Shown here piece by piece: positions 1 to 8,739 of a stretch of DNA of 19,069 bases (positions are counted from its first letter, which is position 1; each line of letters begins with the position of its first letter). Position numbers and translations under genes: made by a program. The notes under the pieces were generated by a model. It had not been told where the DNA came from. It was given only the letters and a program-made list of their open reading frames with translations, and did no database searches. The stretch comes from JAKFWI01 sp035549875 (GTDB lineage Bacteria; Pseudomonadota; Alphaproteobacteria; Caulobacterales; Aquidulcibacteraceae). The stretch is from the NCBI GenBank assembly GCA_035549875.1, contig DASZPV010000072.1, positions 1 through 19,069 of the forward strand, given 5' to 3'.

Positions 1-1
1 T

Positions 2-2614
2 CTGGCCGCGAAGGCCGAATATCCGGACGCTCTGCTGTTTTTCCGGATGGGCGATTTCTACGAATTGTTCTTCGAGGACGCCGAAAAGGCCGCCGCCGCG
101 CTCGGCATAACGCTAACCAAGCGCGGCCAGCACAAGGGCGACCCGATCAAGATGGCCGGCGTGCCCGTCCACGCTGTGGACGGCTATCTTGCGCGGCTGA
201 TTCGCGCGGGCTTTCGCGTCGCCGTCTGTGAGCAACTCGAAGATCCGGCAGAAGCGCGCAAGCGTGGCTCGAAATCCATCGTCAAACGCGCGGTGGTCCG
301 CATCGTCACCCCCGGCACGCTGACCGAAGATTCCCTTCTCGACGCACGCGCGGCCAATCGGCTTGCGGCTGTGGCGCTCGCGGGCGATGAAGCCGCGCTC
401 GCCTGGGCGGATATTTCCACTGGCGCCTGTGGCGTCACGCCGTTCGCGTTCGCGCGGCTGGCCGATGAAATCGCCGCTCTGGCGCCGGCCGAACTGCTGG
501 TTTCGGAAGATGAAGCCGCGCGCCTTTCGGCACCCGCCGCCGCGTGCGGCGCCGCCCTCACTACGCGTCCGCGGCAGAAGGCCGATGCGCGCGCCGGCGC
601 GCGGCGCGCCAAGGCGCTGTTCGAAGTGGCCGCGCTCGACGCGTTCGGCGATTTCAGCGACGTCGAATTATCCGCGATCGGCCTGCTTCTCGATTACATT
701 GAGCTGACGCAAGCGGGCCTGGCGCCGCGCCTTGAACCGCCGAAGCGTCAGGCCGCCAGCGCGTTCATGGCGATCGATCCGGCCACGCGCGCCAGCCTTG
801 AACTTGATCGCTCCCAGCGCGGCGGCCGTGAGGGCTCGCTCATCGCCGCGATCGACCGTACGGTCACGTCCGCCGGCGGGCGGCTGCTGGCCGAGCGTAT
901 CGCGCGTCCGCTGACCGATGTTTCGGAAATCGCCGCGCGTCACGAATCGATCGCGTATTTCGTGCGCGAGCCGGGCCGGCGCGAAGCGGTGCGCACCGAA
1001 TTGCGCGGCGCCGGCGATCTGGCGCGCGCGCTGCAAAGGCTCACGCTCGGCCGCGGCGGTCCGCGCGACCTGGCGGCGATCCGCGACGGCCTTGCCGCGG
1101 GCGCTCGCGCCGCCGCGCGCTGCGGCGTCAATGCCGATCTGTCGCATGAACTGTTGCGCTGCAGCGAGGCGCTGACGCTGTCCGCACACCCGGCCCTCGG
1201 CGCGCTTGCCGCCGAACTGGAAAAAGCCCTGGCGGCGGAACTCTCCCTGTTCGCACGCGACGGCGCCTTCATCGCCACGGGTTTCGATCCGGGGCTCGAT
1301 CAGATTCGCGCTCTGCGCGACGACAGCCGCCAGGTGATCGTCCGCCTGCAAACGAAATATCAGGAAGAAACCGGGCAGGCGGGGCTCAAGATACGCCACA
1401 ACGCCGTGCTCGGCTATCATATCGACGCCACGCCGAAACAGGCCGAGGCGCTGATGCGACCGCCGCTTTCGGGCAATTTCATCCACCGCCAGACGCTCGC
1501 CGGCGCCGTGCGCTTCACCACCGGCGAATTGGCCGAACTGGACGCGCGAATAGCGCGCGCCGGCGCCGAAGCGCTGGCGCGCGAACTGGATCTGTTCCGC
1601 CGCTTCTGCGAACAGGTCGCCCAGGCGGAAACCGAAATCCGCGCCGCCGCCGCCGCGCTCGCTGCACTCGATGTCGCTGCCGGTGGCGCTGAATGGGCGG
1701 TGGAAACCGATGCCGTGCGGCCGGAAATGGATTCGAGCCGCGCGCTGATCACGGAGGGCGGACGCCATCCCGTCGTGGAGCAGGCCGTGCGCCGCGCCGG
1801 CGGAGTCTACACGCCCAACGACGCGCGTCTCGATGGCGCGGGAGAGATCGGGCCGCGCCTTTTGTTCGTCACGGGTCCGAACATGGCCGGCAAATCCACA
1901 TATCTGCGGCAAAACGCCTTGCTCGCGATCATCGCGCAGGCGGGCCTGTTCGTGCCGGCAAAGCGCATGCGCCTCGGCGTGGCCGATCGCGTGTTCTCCC
2001 GCGTGGGCGCGTCGGACGATCTTTCGCGCGGTCGCTCGACATTCATGACCGAAATGGTCGAGACTGCGGCGATTCTGCATCAGGCCGGCGCGCGCGCGCT
2101 GGTCATTCTCGACGAAATAGGCCGCGGCACAGCCACGTTCGATGGTCTGGCCATCGCCTGGGCCGCCGCCGAACATCTGCATGACGTTAACGGCTGCCGC
2201 GCCATGTTCGCGACGCACTATCACGAGATCACTGCGCTGGCGGACAAGCTCTCTGCGGCGGCCAACGCCAATTTGCGCGCCCGTGAATGGAAAGGCGATC
2301 TGGTGTTCCTGCATGAAGTCGCGCCCGGCGCGGCCGATCGGTCCTACGGCATCCAGGTGGCCAGGCTCGCCGGTCTGCCGCGCGCCACGGTGGACCGGGC
2401 CCGCGCGGTGCTGGCGCGGCTGGAAGCGGGGCGCGGAAAAACCGGGCTTGCCGATGAGCAGGTCGGGGCTTTGCCGCTGTTTGCGGCAGCCGGCGCGCCT
2501 TCGGCGGTTGAGGAGGCCCTGGCTGGGATCGATCCAGAGGCGCTGTCGCCCCGCGAGGCCCTGGAACTGATTTTCAGGCTGAAGGCGCTTCTCGCCGGGG
2601 GCGGAACCGCTTAA
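2..2614 (+). CDS. mutS: DNA mismatch repair protein MutS (5' end outside window)
   Basis: MutS recognises base mismatches and small loops and recruits MutL in methyl-independent or methyl-directed repair. The frame is open from base 2 and continues upstream of the first ATG (base 47) with typical MutS sequence (LAAKAEYPDALLFFRMGDFYELF), so the true start lies before the window and only a few dozen residues at most are missing. The mismatch-reading Phe-Tyr-Glu motif is at bases 56–64 (GDFYELF). The Walker A motif GPNMAGKST starts at base 1874, followed by the family signature SRGRSTFMTEM, the Walker B ILDEIGRGT (Asp at 2111) and the ATHYHE switch. The C-terminus ends in the usual ALELIFRLKALL helix. 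The order connector/lever/clamp/ATPase looks intact. glnD follows after 18 bases. Identification is certain; only the N-terminus is unseen. Confidence 0.98.
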   Translation: MAAKAEYPDALLFFRMGDFYELFFEDAEKAAAALGITLTKRGQHKGDPIKMAGVPVHAVDGYLARLIRAGFRVAVCEQLEDPAEARKRGSKSIVKRAVVRIVTPGTLTEDSLLDARAANRLAAVALAGDEAALAWADISTGACGVTPFAFARLADEIAALAPAELLVSEDEAARLSAPAAACGAALTTRPRQKADARAGARRAKALFEVAALDAFGDFSDVELSAIGLLLDYIELTQAGLAPRLEPPKRQAASAFMAIDPATRASLELDRSQRGGREGSLIAAIDRTVTSAGGRLLAERIARPLTDVSEIAARHESIAYFVREPGRREAVRTELRGAGDLARALQRLTLGRGGPRDLAAIRDGLAAGARAAARCGVNADLSHELLRCSEALTLSAHPALGALAAELEKALAAELSLFARDGAFIATGFDPGLDQIRALRDDSRQVIVRLQTKYQEETGQAGLKIRHNAVLGYHIDATPKQAEALMRPPLSGNFIHRQTLAGAVRFTTGELAELDARIARAGAEALARELDLFRRFCEQVAQAETEIRAAAAALAALDVAAGGAEWAVETDAVRPEMDSSRALITEGGRHPVVEQAVRRAGGVYTPNDARLDGAGEIGPRLLFVTGPNMAGKSTYLRQNALLAIIAQAGLFVPAKRMRLGVADRVFSRVGASDDLSRGRSTFMTEMVETAAILHQAGARALVILDEIGRGTATFDGLAIAWAAAEHLHDVNGCRAMFATHYHEITALADKLSAAANANLRAREWKGDLVFLHEVAPGAADRSYGIQVARLAGLPRATVDRARAVLARLEAGRGKTGLADEQVGALPLFAAAGAPSAVEEALAGIDPEALSPREALELIFRLKALLAGGGTA

Positions 2615-2632
2615 GCGCCCTATGTAAAGCCC

Positions 2633-5455
2633 ATGGCCTTTCGCCTTCGCCCCGCCCGCATAGAAGATGTCGTCGATGGCGCGAAGCTGCGCGTGCAGCT
2701 TACCGCCGCCGCGCTCGACGGCATGAGCGAGCAGGAGCTGCGGCTGCGCGCCCGCCAATTGCTGCACCACGCCTTGTTCCGCGGCCGTATAATCGCCAAG
2801 GAGCGGCTAGAGAATGGCGCGAGCGGCCTGGAGACGGCGCGGCTGCTGGCCAAGGTCGCCGATGAAGTCATCGAGGCGCTGTACGATTTCGTCACCACGC
2901 ACGTCTTTCGGGCCCGCAATCCGACCGAGGGCGAGCGCTTTACCGTCGTCGCTGTCGGCGGATACGGGCGGCGGCAACTGGCCCCGTCGTCCGATATCGA
3001 TCTGCTGTTTCTACGCGCCTACAAGCAGACGCCATGGTCCGAGAGCGTCACCGAATACATGCTCTACATGCTGTGGGACATGGGCCTGAAAGTGGGCCAC
3101 GCCTCGCGCATGGTCGATGAATGCGTGCGGCTGGCAAAGCAGGACCACACGATCCAGACGGCGCTGCTCGAAGCGCGCCGCATCTGCGGCGAAGAAAGCC
3201 TGTTCACCGAGTTCAAGCAGCGTTTCGACAAGGATGTCGTCGCCGCCGGCCACCGCAGCTTCATTCTGGCCAAGTTGAAGGAGCGTGACGAGCGCCACGC
3301 CCGCTCTGGCGCCTCGCGCTACATGGTCGAGCCGAACGTGAAAGAGGGAAAGGGCGGCCTGCGCGATCTGCACACGCTCTACTGGATCACCAAACACGTC
3401 TACGGGGTTTCCAACCTAAAGGGCGTGGCCGAACTCTCAGCGTTTACGCGCGAGGAGATCAGCACGCTGCAACGCGCCGGCGAATTCCTTTGGCGCACGC
3501 GCTGTCATCTGCATTTCGTAACCGGGCGGGCGGAGGAGCGCATCACCTTCGATCTGCAGCCGGAAATGGCCCAATTGATGGGCTTCGGATCGCGCGGGGA
3601 AATGGCGGCGGTCGAGCGCTTCATGAAGCGCTATTTCCTTGTCGCCAAGCAAATCGGAGGGCTGACGCGCATTCTTTGCGCCAAACTGGAAGCCGATCAC
3701 CAGAAACGCGCGCCTTCGTTGGCGAAGTTCATGAGCGCCAACACGCACGATCTCCCGTCAGCCTCCGGCTTCAGGATCGAGGCGGGAAGGCTGACGCCGA
3801 TATCGCTCAAGGCGTTTTCCGAAGACCCGATCACGATGCTGCGGATTTTCGCCCTCGCCGATCAGCGCAATCTCGACATCCACCCTGAAGCATTGACGGA
3901 AATCACGCGCGCCCTTCGCAAGATCACGCCAACGATGCGGCGCGATCCGGAGGCGGCGAAGGCGTTTCTCGAAATCGCCGCCTCGCCGAACAATCCGGGC
4001 CGGACGCTGACGTTGATGAACGAGGCTGGCGTGCTGGGCCGCTTCATGCCGGAATTCGGCCGCGTCGTCGCGCAGATGCAGTTCAATATGTACCACCACT
4101 ACACGGTGGACGAGCACACGCTGCACGCAATCGACATCATCTCGGGGATCGAGCATGGCCGCTATGGCGACGACCACCCGCTCGCATCGTCGATCTTTGC
4201 GAAGATCATAAACCGCCGCGCGCTCTATCTCGCGATGCTGCTCCACGATACCGGCAAGGGCATCGGCGATCAGCAGGAAGAGGGCGAGAAAACCGCCATC
4301 GCCGCGTGCCAGCGCCTCGGCTTGCCGGCGGAGGAAATCGAACTGGTGGGCTGGCTGGTCGGCAATCACCTGGAAATGAGCGATGTGGCGCAAAAGCGCG
4401 ACATCGGCGATCCGCGCACCATCGCCAGCTTCGCCAGGCGCGTCGGCACGCTGGAGCGTCTGCGGCTCCTGCTCGTGCTCACGGTCGCCGATATCCGCGC
4501 CGTCGGCCCCGGCGTGTGGAATGGCTGGAAAGGCCAATTGCTACGCGATCTCTACCGCCTCACCGAGGCGGTGTTTCACGGCGGGCGCACGGATGAAGCT
4601 GGCGTGCGCGAGCGCATCGCCGAGCAGAGCCGCGAAGCGCGCGCGCAATTGCTGGCCTCCTGGCCCGCCGATGCAGCGCCCGACCTTGTCTCGTGGCTCG
4701 ACCGGTTCGACGACGCCTATCTCCTGTCGTTCGATCGCGACGCGGTGACCTGGCATTTTGCGCAGGCCGCCGAAGCGCGGCGCGCCGGTGAAGCCCATGT
4801 CGCTGCGCGTCCCGATTCCCGGCGCGGCGTCACCGAGGTGTTGGTCTACGCGCCCGACCGGCCCGGCCTTTTCGCCCGCCTGGCGCGCGCCTTCGCCGCC
4901 GCCGCCGCCGACGTCACCGATGCGCGCGTGAACACGACGAAGGACGGCGCCGCTTTCGATATCTTCTCGATCCAGGATTCGACCGGCGATCCGTTCGGCA
5001 TCGACGATGCGCGCCTGCTAGAGCAATTGCTGATCCGCGTGCGCACCGCCGCGACCGGGGATGCGCCCGCCTTGCCGGTGGCGCCTAAGGCGCCGCCGCG
5101 CCGCATGGCTGCGTTCACGATCGAGCCCTGGGCGCGGTTCGATAATGAGCTGTCCCAGGGATCGACCGTGATCGAAGTGTCGGGGCGCGATCGGCCTGGC
5201 GTGCTGGCCGATCTGTCGCGCGTGTTGGCTGAAGGCGGCTTGTCGATCGACTCGGCGCATATCGACAGCCACGGCGAGCGGGTCGGCGACGTGTTCTATG
5301 TCCACACGCTGGAAGGCGGCAAACTGACGGATGAGGCGCGCATCGAGGCCTTGCGCGACAAATTGACCGAAGTTCTGCGCGAAGGCGAGCCGGAAGCCCC
5401 TTCCACTGTGGGCCGTCAGAAACTCGCCGTCGCGCCAGCCTCGCAATTGCGCTAG
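2633..5455 (+). CDS. glnD: Bifunctional PII uridylyltransferase / uridylyl-removing enzyme GlnD
   Basis: GlnD senses glutamine and adds UMP to, or removes it from, PII proteins (GlnB/GlnK), so it sits at the top of nitrogen control in the cytoplasm. The 940-residue product has the full domain order. The nucleotidyltransferase motif is VGGYGRRQLAPSSDIDL, with Gly109–Gly110 and Asp121/Asp123. A central GlnD-type region follows, then an HD hydrolase domain with LLHDTGKG (His538–Asp539) and the conserved stretch LTVADIRA. Two C-terminal ACT domains begin near residues 731 (APDRPGLF) and 845 (GRDRPGVL) and are the expected glutamine sensors. Both active sites are present, so both activities are predicted. 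The length is slightly above the roughly 890 residues of E. coli GlnD, as is usual in alphaproteobacteria. The ATG at 2633 lies 18 bases after mutS and has no strong ribosome binding site, which suggests coupling to mutS or a weak start. The mutS–glnD–murJ order is common in this class. Confidence 0.97.
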   Translation: MAFRLRPARIEDVVDGAKLRVQLTAAALDGMSEQELRLRARQLLHHALFRGRIIAKERLENGASGLETARLLAKVADEVIEALYDFVTTHVFRARNPTEGERFTVVAVGGYGRRQLAPSSDIDLLFLRAYKQTPWSESVTEYMLYMLWDMGLKVGHASRMVDECVRLAKQDHTIQTALLEARRICGEESLFTEFKQRFDKDVVAAGHRSFILAKLKERDERHARSGASRYMVEPNVKEGKGGLRDLHTLYWITKHVYGVSNLKGVAELSAFTREEISTLQRAGEFLWRTRCHLHFVTGRAEERITFDLQPEMAQLMGFGSRGEMAAVERFMKRYFLVAKQIGGLTRILCAKLEADHQKRAPSLAKFMSANTHDLPSASGFRIEAGRLTPISLKAFSEDPITMLRIFALADQRNLDIHPEALTEITRALRKITPTMRRDPEAAKAFLEIAASPNNPGRTLTLMNEAGVLGRFMPEFGRVVAQMQFNMYHHYTVDEHTLHAIDIISGIEHGRYGDDHPLASSIFAKIINRRALYLAMLLHDTGKGIGDQQEEGEKTAIAACQRLGLPAEEIELVGWLVGNHLEMSDVAQKRDIGDPRTIASFARRVGTLERLRLLLVLTVADIRAVGPGVWNGWKGQLLRDLYRLTEAVFHGGRTDEAGVRERIAEQSREARAQLLASWPADAAPDLVSWLDRFDDAYLLSFDRDAVTWHFAQAAEARRAGEAHVAARPDSRRGVTEVLVYAPDRPGLFARLARAFAAAAADVTDARVNTTKDGAAFDIFSIQDSTGDPFGIDDARLLEQLLIRVRTAATGDAPALPVAPKAPPRRMAAFTIEPWARFDNELSQGSTVIEVSGRDRPGVLADLSRVLAEGGLSIDSAHIDSHGERVGDVFYVHTLEGGKLTDEARIEALRDKLTEVLREGEPEAPSTVGRQKLAVAPASQLR

Positions 5456-5480
5456 GCCGGCGGTCCTTCCCGGAGCGCGC

Positions 5481-7085
5481 ATGTCCCTCGCACGCAACAC
5501 GTTTGTGCAGGCGTCGCTGACGCTGGCGAGCCGCATCCTGGGTTTTGCGCGCGACCTTGCGGCGAACGCGCGGTTCGGCGGGCAGGGGCCGCTGATGGAT
5601 GCGTTCACCACGGCGCTGATGTTTCCCAACCTGTTCCGGCGATTGTTCGCGGAAGGCGCGTTTGCGCAGGCGTTTGTGCCGATCTATGCGCGCGAGCGCG
5701 CCGAGCATGGCGCCGAGGCGGCGGATGCGGCTGCATCTGAGGCGATGTCGTTTCTGATGACCGTGGTGGCCGGCGTCTGCATCCTGGCGCAAATCGTGAT
5801 GCCGCTGCTGATGCCGCTTCTGCTTTCGGCTTACACCGACAAGCCAGAGGTTTTGCGCATTGCTACGCTGATGACGCAGCTTACAATGCCATACCTCGCG
5901 TGTATGACTCTCGCATCGTTGCTGTCGGGCGTGCTCAACACGTCGGGGCGGTTTGCGCTTTCGGCCGGCGTGCCGATCCTGCTCAATATCTGCACGATCG
6001 GGCCGCTGCTGCTGGCGCCCAATGCCGAGATGGCTGCGATCTGGGTGTCTCTCGCGGTTACTGGCGCGGGCGTGCTTCAGGCAGGGCTGCTCTGGTGGGG
6101 CGCCAAGCGGCTTGGCGTGAAACTGCGGTTTCGGTTTCCGGCGTTCACGAAAACGGTGAGCCGCGTGGTAATGCTGGCAATTCCCGGCGCGCTCGCGGGC
6201 GGGGCGACGCAGATCAACACGCTGGTATCGCAGGTGCTGACGGGCTCCAACGAAGGCGCGCGGTCGGTGCTCTATAATTCCGACCGGCTTTATCAATTGC
6301 CGCTCGGCTTGATCGGCGTTGCTGTTGGCCTGGCGCTGGTGCCGCGTTTGGCGCGGCTCTATGTGGCCAAGGATGATAAAGGCGCCGAGGCGGCGATGGA
6401 CGATGCGATCTTGCTGTCCTTGGCGCTGACCGTGCCGGCGGCGATCGCGTTTCTGATTATGCCGTATTTTCTGGTCGATGCGACGGTCACACGCGGCGCC
6501 TTCACCCACGCCGACGCGCACCGCACCGCCGAGGTCCTGCGCATGTTCGCCTGGGGCGTGCCGGCTTTCGTACTGGCCAAAGTGTTCACGCCGCCGTTCT
6601 TTGCGCGTCAGGATACGAAGCGCCCGATGCAATTCGCCATTACGTCGGTGATCGTCAACACGCTGCTCGGCGCCGGGCTTTATTTTTCGCTGCCGCGTAT
6701 TGGCGTCGATGGCGTGATCGGCCTCGGGATCGCCACGAGCACCGCGGGATGGCTGAACGTCGCCCTATTGTCTTCCACGCTCGCGCGCGAAGGCGCTTAC
6801 CGGTTGAGCCCGGCGGCGGCGGGCAGATTGATGCGGCTGGCCTGCGCCTGCGCGATCATGGCCGTCTTCGTCGCGGCCTGCGCGTACTATTATCCGCTGC
6901 TGCAGCATTTGCTCTGGCGCAAGGAATTGGCGGTGCTCGCCGCCATAGGCGCAGCATTCGCGCTTTACGGCCTCTGCGCGCTGGCGCTGCGCGCGGTGAC
7001 GGTGCGCGATATGATCGACGCGCTAAAGCGCGAAAAGGGCGCGCCCGGCGCGGGCGCCGGCTTGCCGCCGGCCGGAGAGCCCTGA
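5481..7085 (+). CDS. murJ: Lipid II flippase MurJ (MviN)
   Basis: MurJ is an inner-membrane MOP-superfamily transporter that flips lipid II to the periplasmic face for peptidoglycan synthesis. The 534-residue protein is hydrophobic throughout, with about 14 predicted membrane segments. It opens with the family hallmark: an N-terminal SLARNTFVQASLTLASRILGF-like stretch, then MDAFTTALMFPNLFRRLF and AEGAFAQAFVPIY, which carry charged residues known to line the MurJ cavity. Later segments (PLGLIGVAVGLALVPRLARL, KVFTPPFFARQDTKRP) are also typical of the family. A CGGAG ribosome binding site at about 5470–5474 supports the ATG at 5481. It follows glnD by 25 bases. The last 20 or so residues are Gly/Ala/Pro rich and low in complexity (GAPGAGAGLPPAGEP), a likely disordered cytoplasmic tail. 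Confidence 0.96.
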   Translation: MSLARNTFVQASLTLASRILGFARDLAANARFGGQGPLMDAFTTALMFPNLFRRLFAEGAFAQAFVPIYARERAEHGAEAADAAASEAMSFLMTVVAGVCILAQIVMPLLMPLLLSAYTDKPEVLRIATLMTQLTMPYLACMTLASLLSGVLNTSGRFALSAGVPILLNICTIGPLLLAPNAEMAAIWVSLAVTGAGVLQAGLLWWGAKRLGVKLRFRFPAFTKTVSRVVMLAIPGALAGGATQINTLVSQVLTGSNEGARSVLYNSDRLYQLPLGLIGVAVGLALVPRLARLYVAKDDKGAEAAMDDAILLSLALTVPAAIAFLIMPYFLVDATVTRGAFTHADAHRTAEVLRMFAWGVPAFVLAKVFTPPFFARQDTKRPMQFAITSVIVNTLLGAGLYFSLPRIGVDGVIGLGIATSTAGWLNVALLSSTLAREGAYRLSPAAAGRLMRLACACAIMAVFVAACAYYYPLLQHLLWRKELAVLAAIGAAFALYGLCALALRAVTVRDMIDALKREKGAPGAGAGLPPAGEP

Positions 7086-7144
7086 TAGAAGCCGGCGCGG
7101 AGCAAGATAATGAAATCGGAGCGTTCAGAAGCTGGGCGATGGCG

Positions 7145-7157
7145 GGGCTAAAAGCCC
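7145..7157 (+). other. Small GC hairpin in the murJ–trpS gap
   Basis: The 111-base gap between murJ and trpS holds a perfect 5-bp stem (GGGCT 7145–7149, AGCCC 7153–7157) with an AAA loop. A run of five T lies 17 bases further on (7175–7179). It looks like a weak, badly spaced terminator or a leader hairpin for trpS. The stem is short and the T-run too distant for a standard rho-independent terminator. I saw no convincing promoter and no Trp-rich leader peptide in the gap. Confidence 0.25.
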
Positions 7158-7196
7158 ACTGCTTGTCATGAACGTTTTTCTTCTCCGGATCATCCG

Positions 7197-8249
7197 ATGA
7201 CCGACAATACATCCCTCGCGCCCGCTGCGCCGATCGCGGCCTATACCGGCCCGCAGCGCGTGTTTTCCGGCATGCAGCCGACGAACGGGCTGCACCTCGG
7301 CAATTACCTCGGCGCGCTCGTTAAATTCGTCGCGCTGCAGGACAAGTACGAAACACTCTATTGCGTGGTCGATCTGCACGCGATCACGATCGACCACGAT
7401 CCGAAAACGCTCGCCGAAAACGTCCGCGATGTCGCCGCCGCCTATATCGCCGCCGGCGTCGATCCGAAACGGGCGACCCTGTTCGTGCAATCTTCCGTGC
7501 CGGCGCATACCGAACTGGCCTGGCTGCTGAATTGTGTCGCCCGTATGGGCTGGCTCGAACGCATGACGCAATTCAAGGATAAGGCCGGCAAACACGCTGA
7601 ACGCGCCTCCGTGGGCTTGTTCGCCTATCCCGTGCTGATGGCCGCCGACATTCTGCTCTACAAGGCCACGCATGTGCCGGTGGGCGAGGACCAGAAGCAG
7701 CACCTCGAACTGGCGCGCGACATCGCACAGAAATTCAACAACGACTTTAGCGCGCCGAATTTTTTTCCGCTGCCGGAGCCGCTGATCCAGGGCCCCGGCG
7801 CGCGAATCATGAGCCTGCGCGACGGCAACAAGAAAATGTCCAAGTCGGATGCATCCGATCAGAGCCGCATCAACCTCACCGACGATGCCGAAGCGATCGC
7901 CAACAAGTTCAAACGCGCGACCACCGATCCGCACCCGTTGCCGGAAACCGTCGAAGGGCTGAATGGGCGGCCGGAAGTGCAGAATCTGGTCGGCATTTAC
8001 GCCGCGCTTGCCGGCGTCAGCGCGGAAAAGGTGATAGAGGAATGGGGCGGCAAAGGCTTTGGCGCCTTCAAGCCCGCGCTTGCCGAACTCGCCGTGGCGC
8101 GGCTCTCGCCGATCGCCGCCGAGATTCGACGCCTCAGGGCCGATCCCTCGACGCTCGATGGAATCTTGCGCGCCGGCGGCGAACGCGCCGCTGCGATCGC
8201 TGCGCCGATCATGGACGAAGCCCGCGCGCTCGTGGGCCTGTGGCGTTGA
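7197..8249 (+). CDS. trpS: Tryptophanyl-tRNA synthetase TrpS
   Basis: TrpS charges tRNA-Trp with tryptophan using ATP; it is a class Ic aminoacyl-tRNA synthetase. The 350-residue product carries the HIGH-type ATP-binding signature as MQPTNGLHLGNYLGA (GLHLGN at residues 31–36). The KMSKS loop is at residues 213–217 (NKKMSKSD). Between them are the tryptophan-pocket region around VVDLHAITIDHD and the typical LMAADILLYKATHVPVGEDQKQHLELARDIA stretch, read here in parts. Length is close to the bacterial norm of about 330–350, with a slightly extended N-terminus of about 15 residues rich in Ala/Pro. The ATG at 7197 has only a modest CGGA upstream. The gene ends 11 bases before the copper chaperone gene, and its stop codon merges into that gene's ribosome binding site. 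Confidence 0.98.
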   Translation: MTDNTSLAPAAPIAAYTGPQRVFSGMQPTNGLHLGNYLGALVKFVALQDKYETLYCVVDLHAITIDHDPKTLAENVRDVAAAYIAAGVDPKRATLFVQSSVPAHTELAWLLNCVARMGWLERMTQFKDKAGKHAERASVGLFAYPVLMAADILLYKATHVPVGEDQKQHLELARDIAQKFNNDFSAPNFFPLPEPLIQGPGARIMSLRDGNKKMSKSDASDQSRINLTDDAEAIANKFKRATTDPHPLPETVEGLNGRPEVQNLVGIYAALAGVSAEKVIEEWGGKGFGAFKPALAELAVARLSPIAAEIRRLRADPSTLDGILRAGGERAAAIAAPIMDEARALVGLWR

Positions 8250-8260
8250 AAGGAACAGGC

Positions 8261-8689
8261 ATGTTGAGAAATATCCTCGCTGTTTGCGGCTTGCTGGCGC
8301 TGGCCGCGTGCGCGCCGCCGGCGCCTGCCGGCACGATCACGATCGAAAACGCACACATCGCCGCCCCGCCGCCGGGCGCGGCTGTTGCAGCGGCATATTT
8401 CACGCTGCGCAATGACGGCCCGGCCGATCGGCTCGTCGCCGCATCGAGTCCGGCGGCGGCGGCGGCCGAACTCCATGCGACGCAGAGCGACGCCGGCATG
8501 ATGAGCATGCACCACATGGAGGGCGTCGACCTGCCGGCCGGCGGCGTGGTCGCGTTCGCGCCCGGCGGCCAGCACATCATGCTGACCGGTCTCACCCAGC
8601 CGCTCCTCGCTGGCGCTTCGCAGCCGATTACGCTCAGCTTCGCCCATGCCCAGCCGATCACAGTGAATTTTACCGTCCAGGCGCCCTGA
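8261..8689 (+). CDS. PCu(A)C-type periplasmic copper chaperone, lipoprotein form
   Basis: The protein belongs to the PCu(A)C (DUF461) family of copper chaperones, which bind Cu(I) and help deliver it to the CuA centre of cytochrome c oxidase. The 142-residue product has the exact family motif H-x10-M-x21-H-x-M, formed by His72, Met83, His105 and Met107. The N-terminus is a short hydrophobic signal ending in a lipobox (LAAC, Cys17), so the mature protein should be lipid-anchored on the outer side of the inner membrane or in the outer membrane. The start at 8261 is chosen because AAAGGAA (8249–8255) lies 5 bases upstream and the signal peptide begins there. The frame is open further upstream, back to 8042, but that part overlaps trpS and is not coding. 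No Sco/SenC or oxidase gene is in the window, so the oxidase link is by family only. Confidence 0.9.
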   Translation: MLRNILAVCGLLALAACAPPAPAGTITIENAHIAAPPPGAAVAAAYFTLRNDGPADRLVAASSPAAAAAELHATQSDAGMMSMHHMEGVDLPAGGVVAFAPGGQHIMLTGLTQPLLAGASQPITLSFAHAQPITVNFTVQAP

Positions 8690-8711
8690 GCGGCGTTCGC
8701 GGTTGATGCGG

Positions 8712-8739
8712 CGCGCCGATTGCGCGCATCATCGGCGCG
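8712..8739 (+). promoter_or_regulatory. Perfect 9-bp hairpin ending at the DUF2333 start codon
   Basis: CGCGCCGAT (8712–8720) and ATCGGCGCG (8731–8739) form a perfect inverted repeat with a 10-base loop, TGCGCGCATC. The right arm ends exactly one base before the ATG at 8740, so in RNA the stem would cover the ribosome-binding region of that gene. No T-run follows, which argues against an intrinsic terminator for the upstream chaperone gene. It could be a translational control element, a processing stem, or chance in GC-rich DNA. Confidence 0.45.

Noticed and set aside
47..49. ATG at 47 as the start of mutS
   Set aside because: The 15 codons before it (LAAKAEYPDALLFFR) are typical MutS sequence, so the gene begins upstream of the window.
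668..2770. Long open frame on the − strand (700 codons) opposite mutS
   Set aside because: It is a mirror of the strong third-position GC bias of mutS. Its product is rich in Arg, Gln, His and Gly with no recognisable motif, and the + strand frame is unmistakably MutS.
5115..6632. Long open frame on the − strand (505 codons) across the glnD end and murJ
   Set aside because: Its composition is extreme (Arg/His/Gln-rich) and it covers two well-conserved + strand genes. It is a shadow of codon bias.
7056..7072. GCCGGC-TTGCC-GCCGGC hairpin as a murJ terminator
   Set aside because: It lies inside the murJ coding region in a low-complexity Gly/Ala tail and has no T-run after it.
8042..8260. N-terminal extension of the copper chaperone frame
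   Set aside because: It overlaps trpS fully, is Arg-rich, and precedes a clean ribosome binding site, start codon and lipoprotein signal at 8261.
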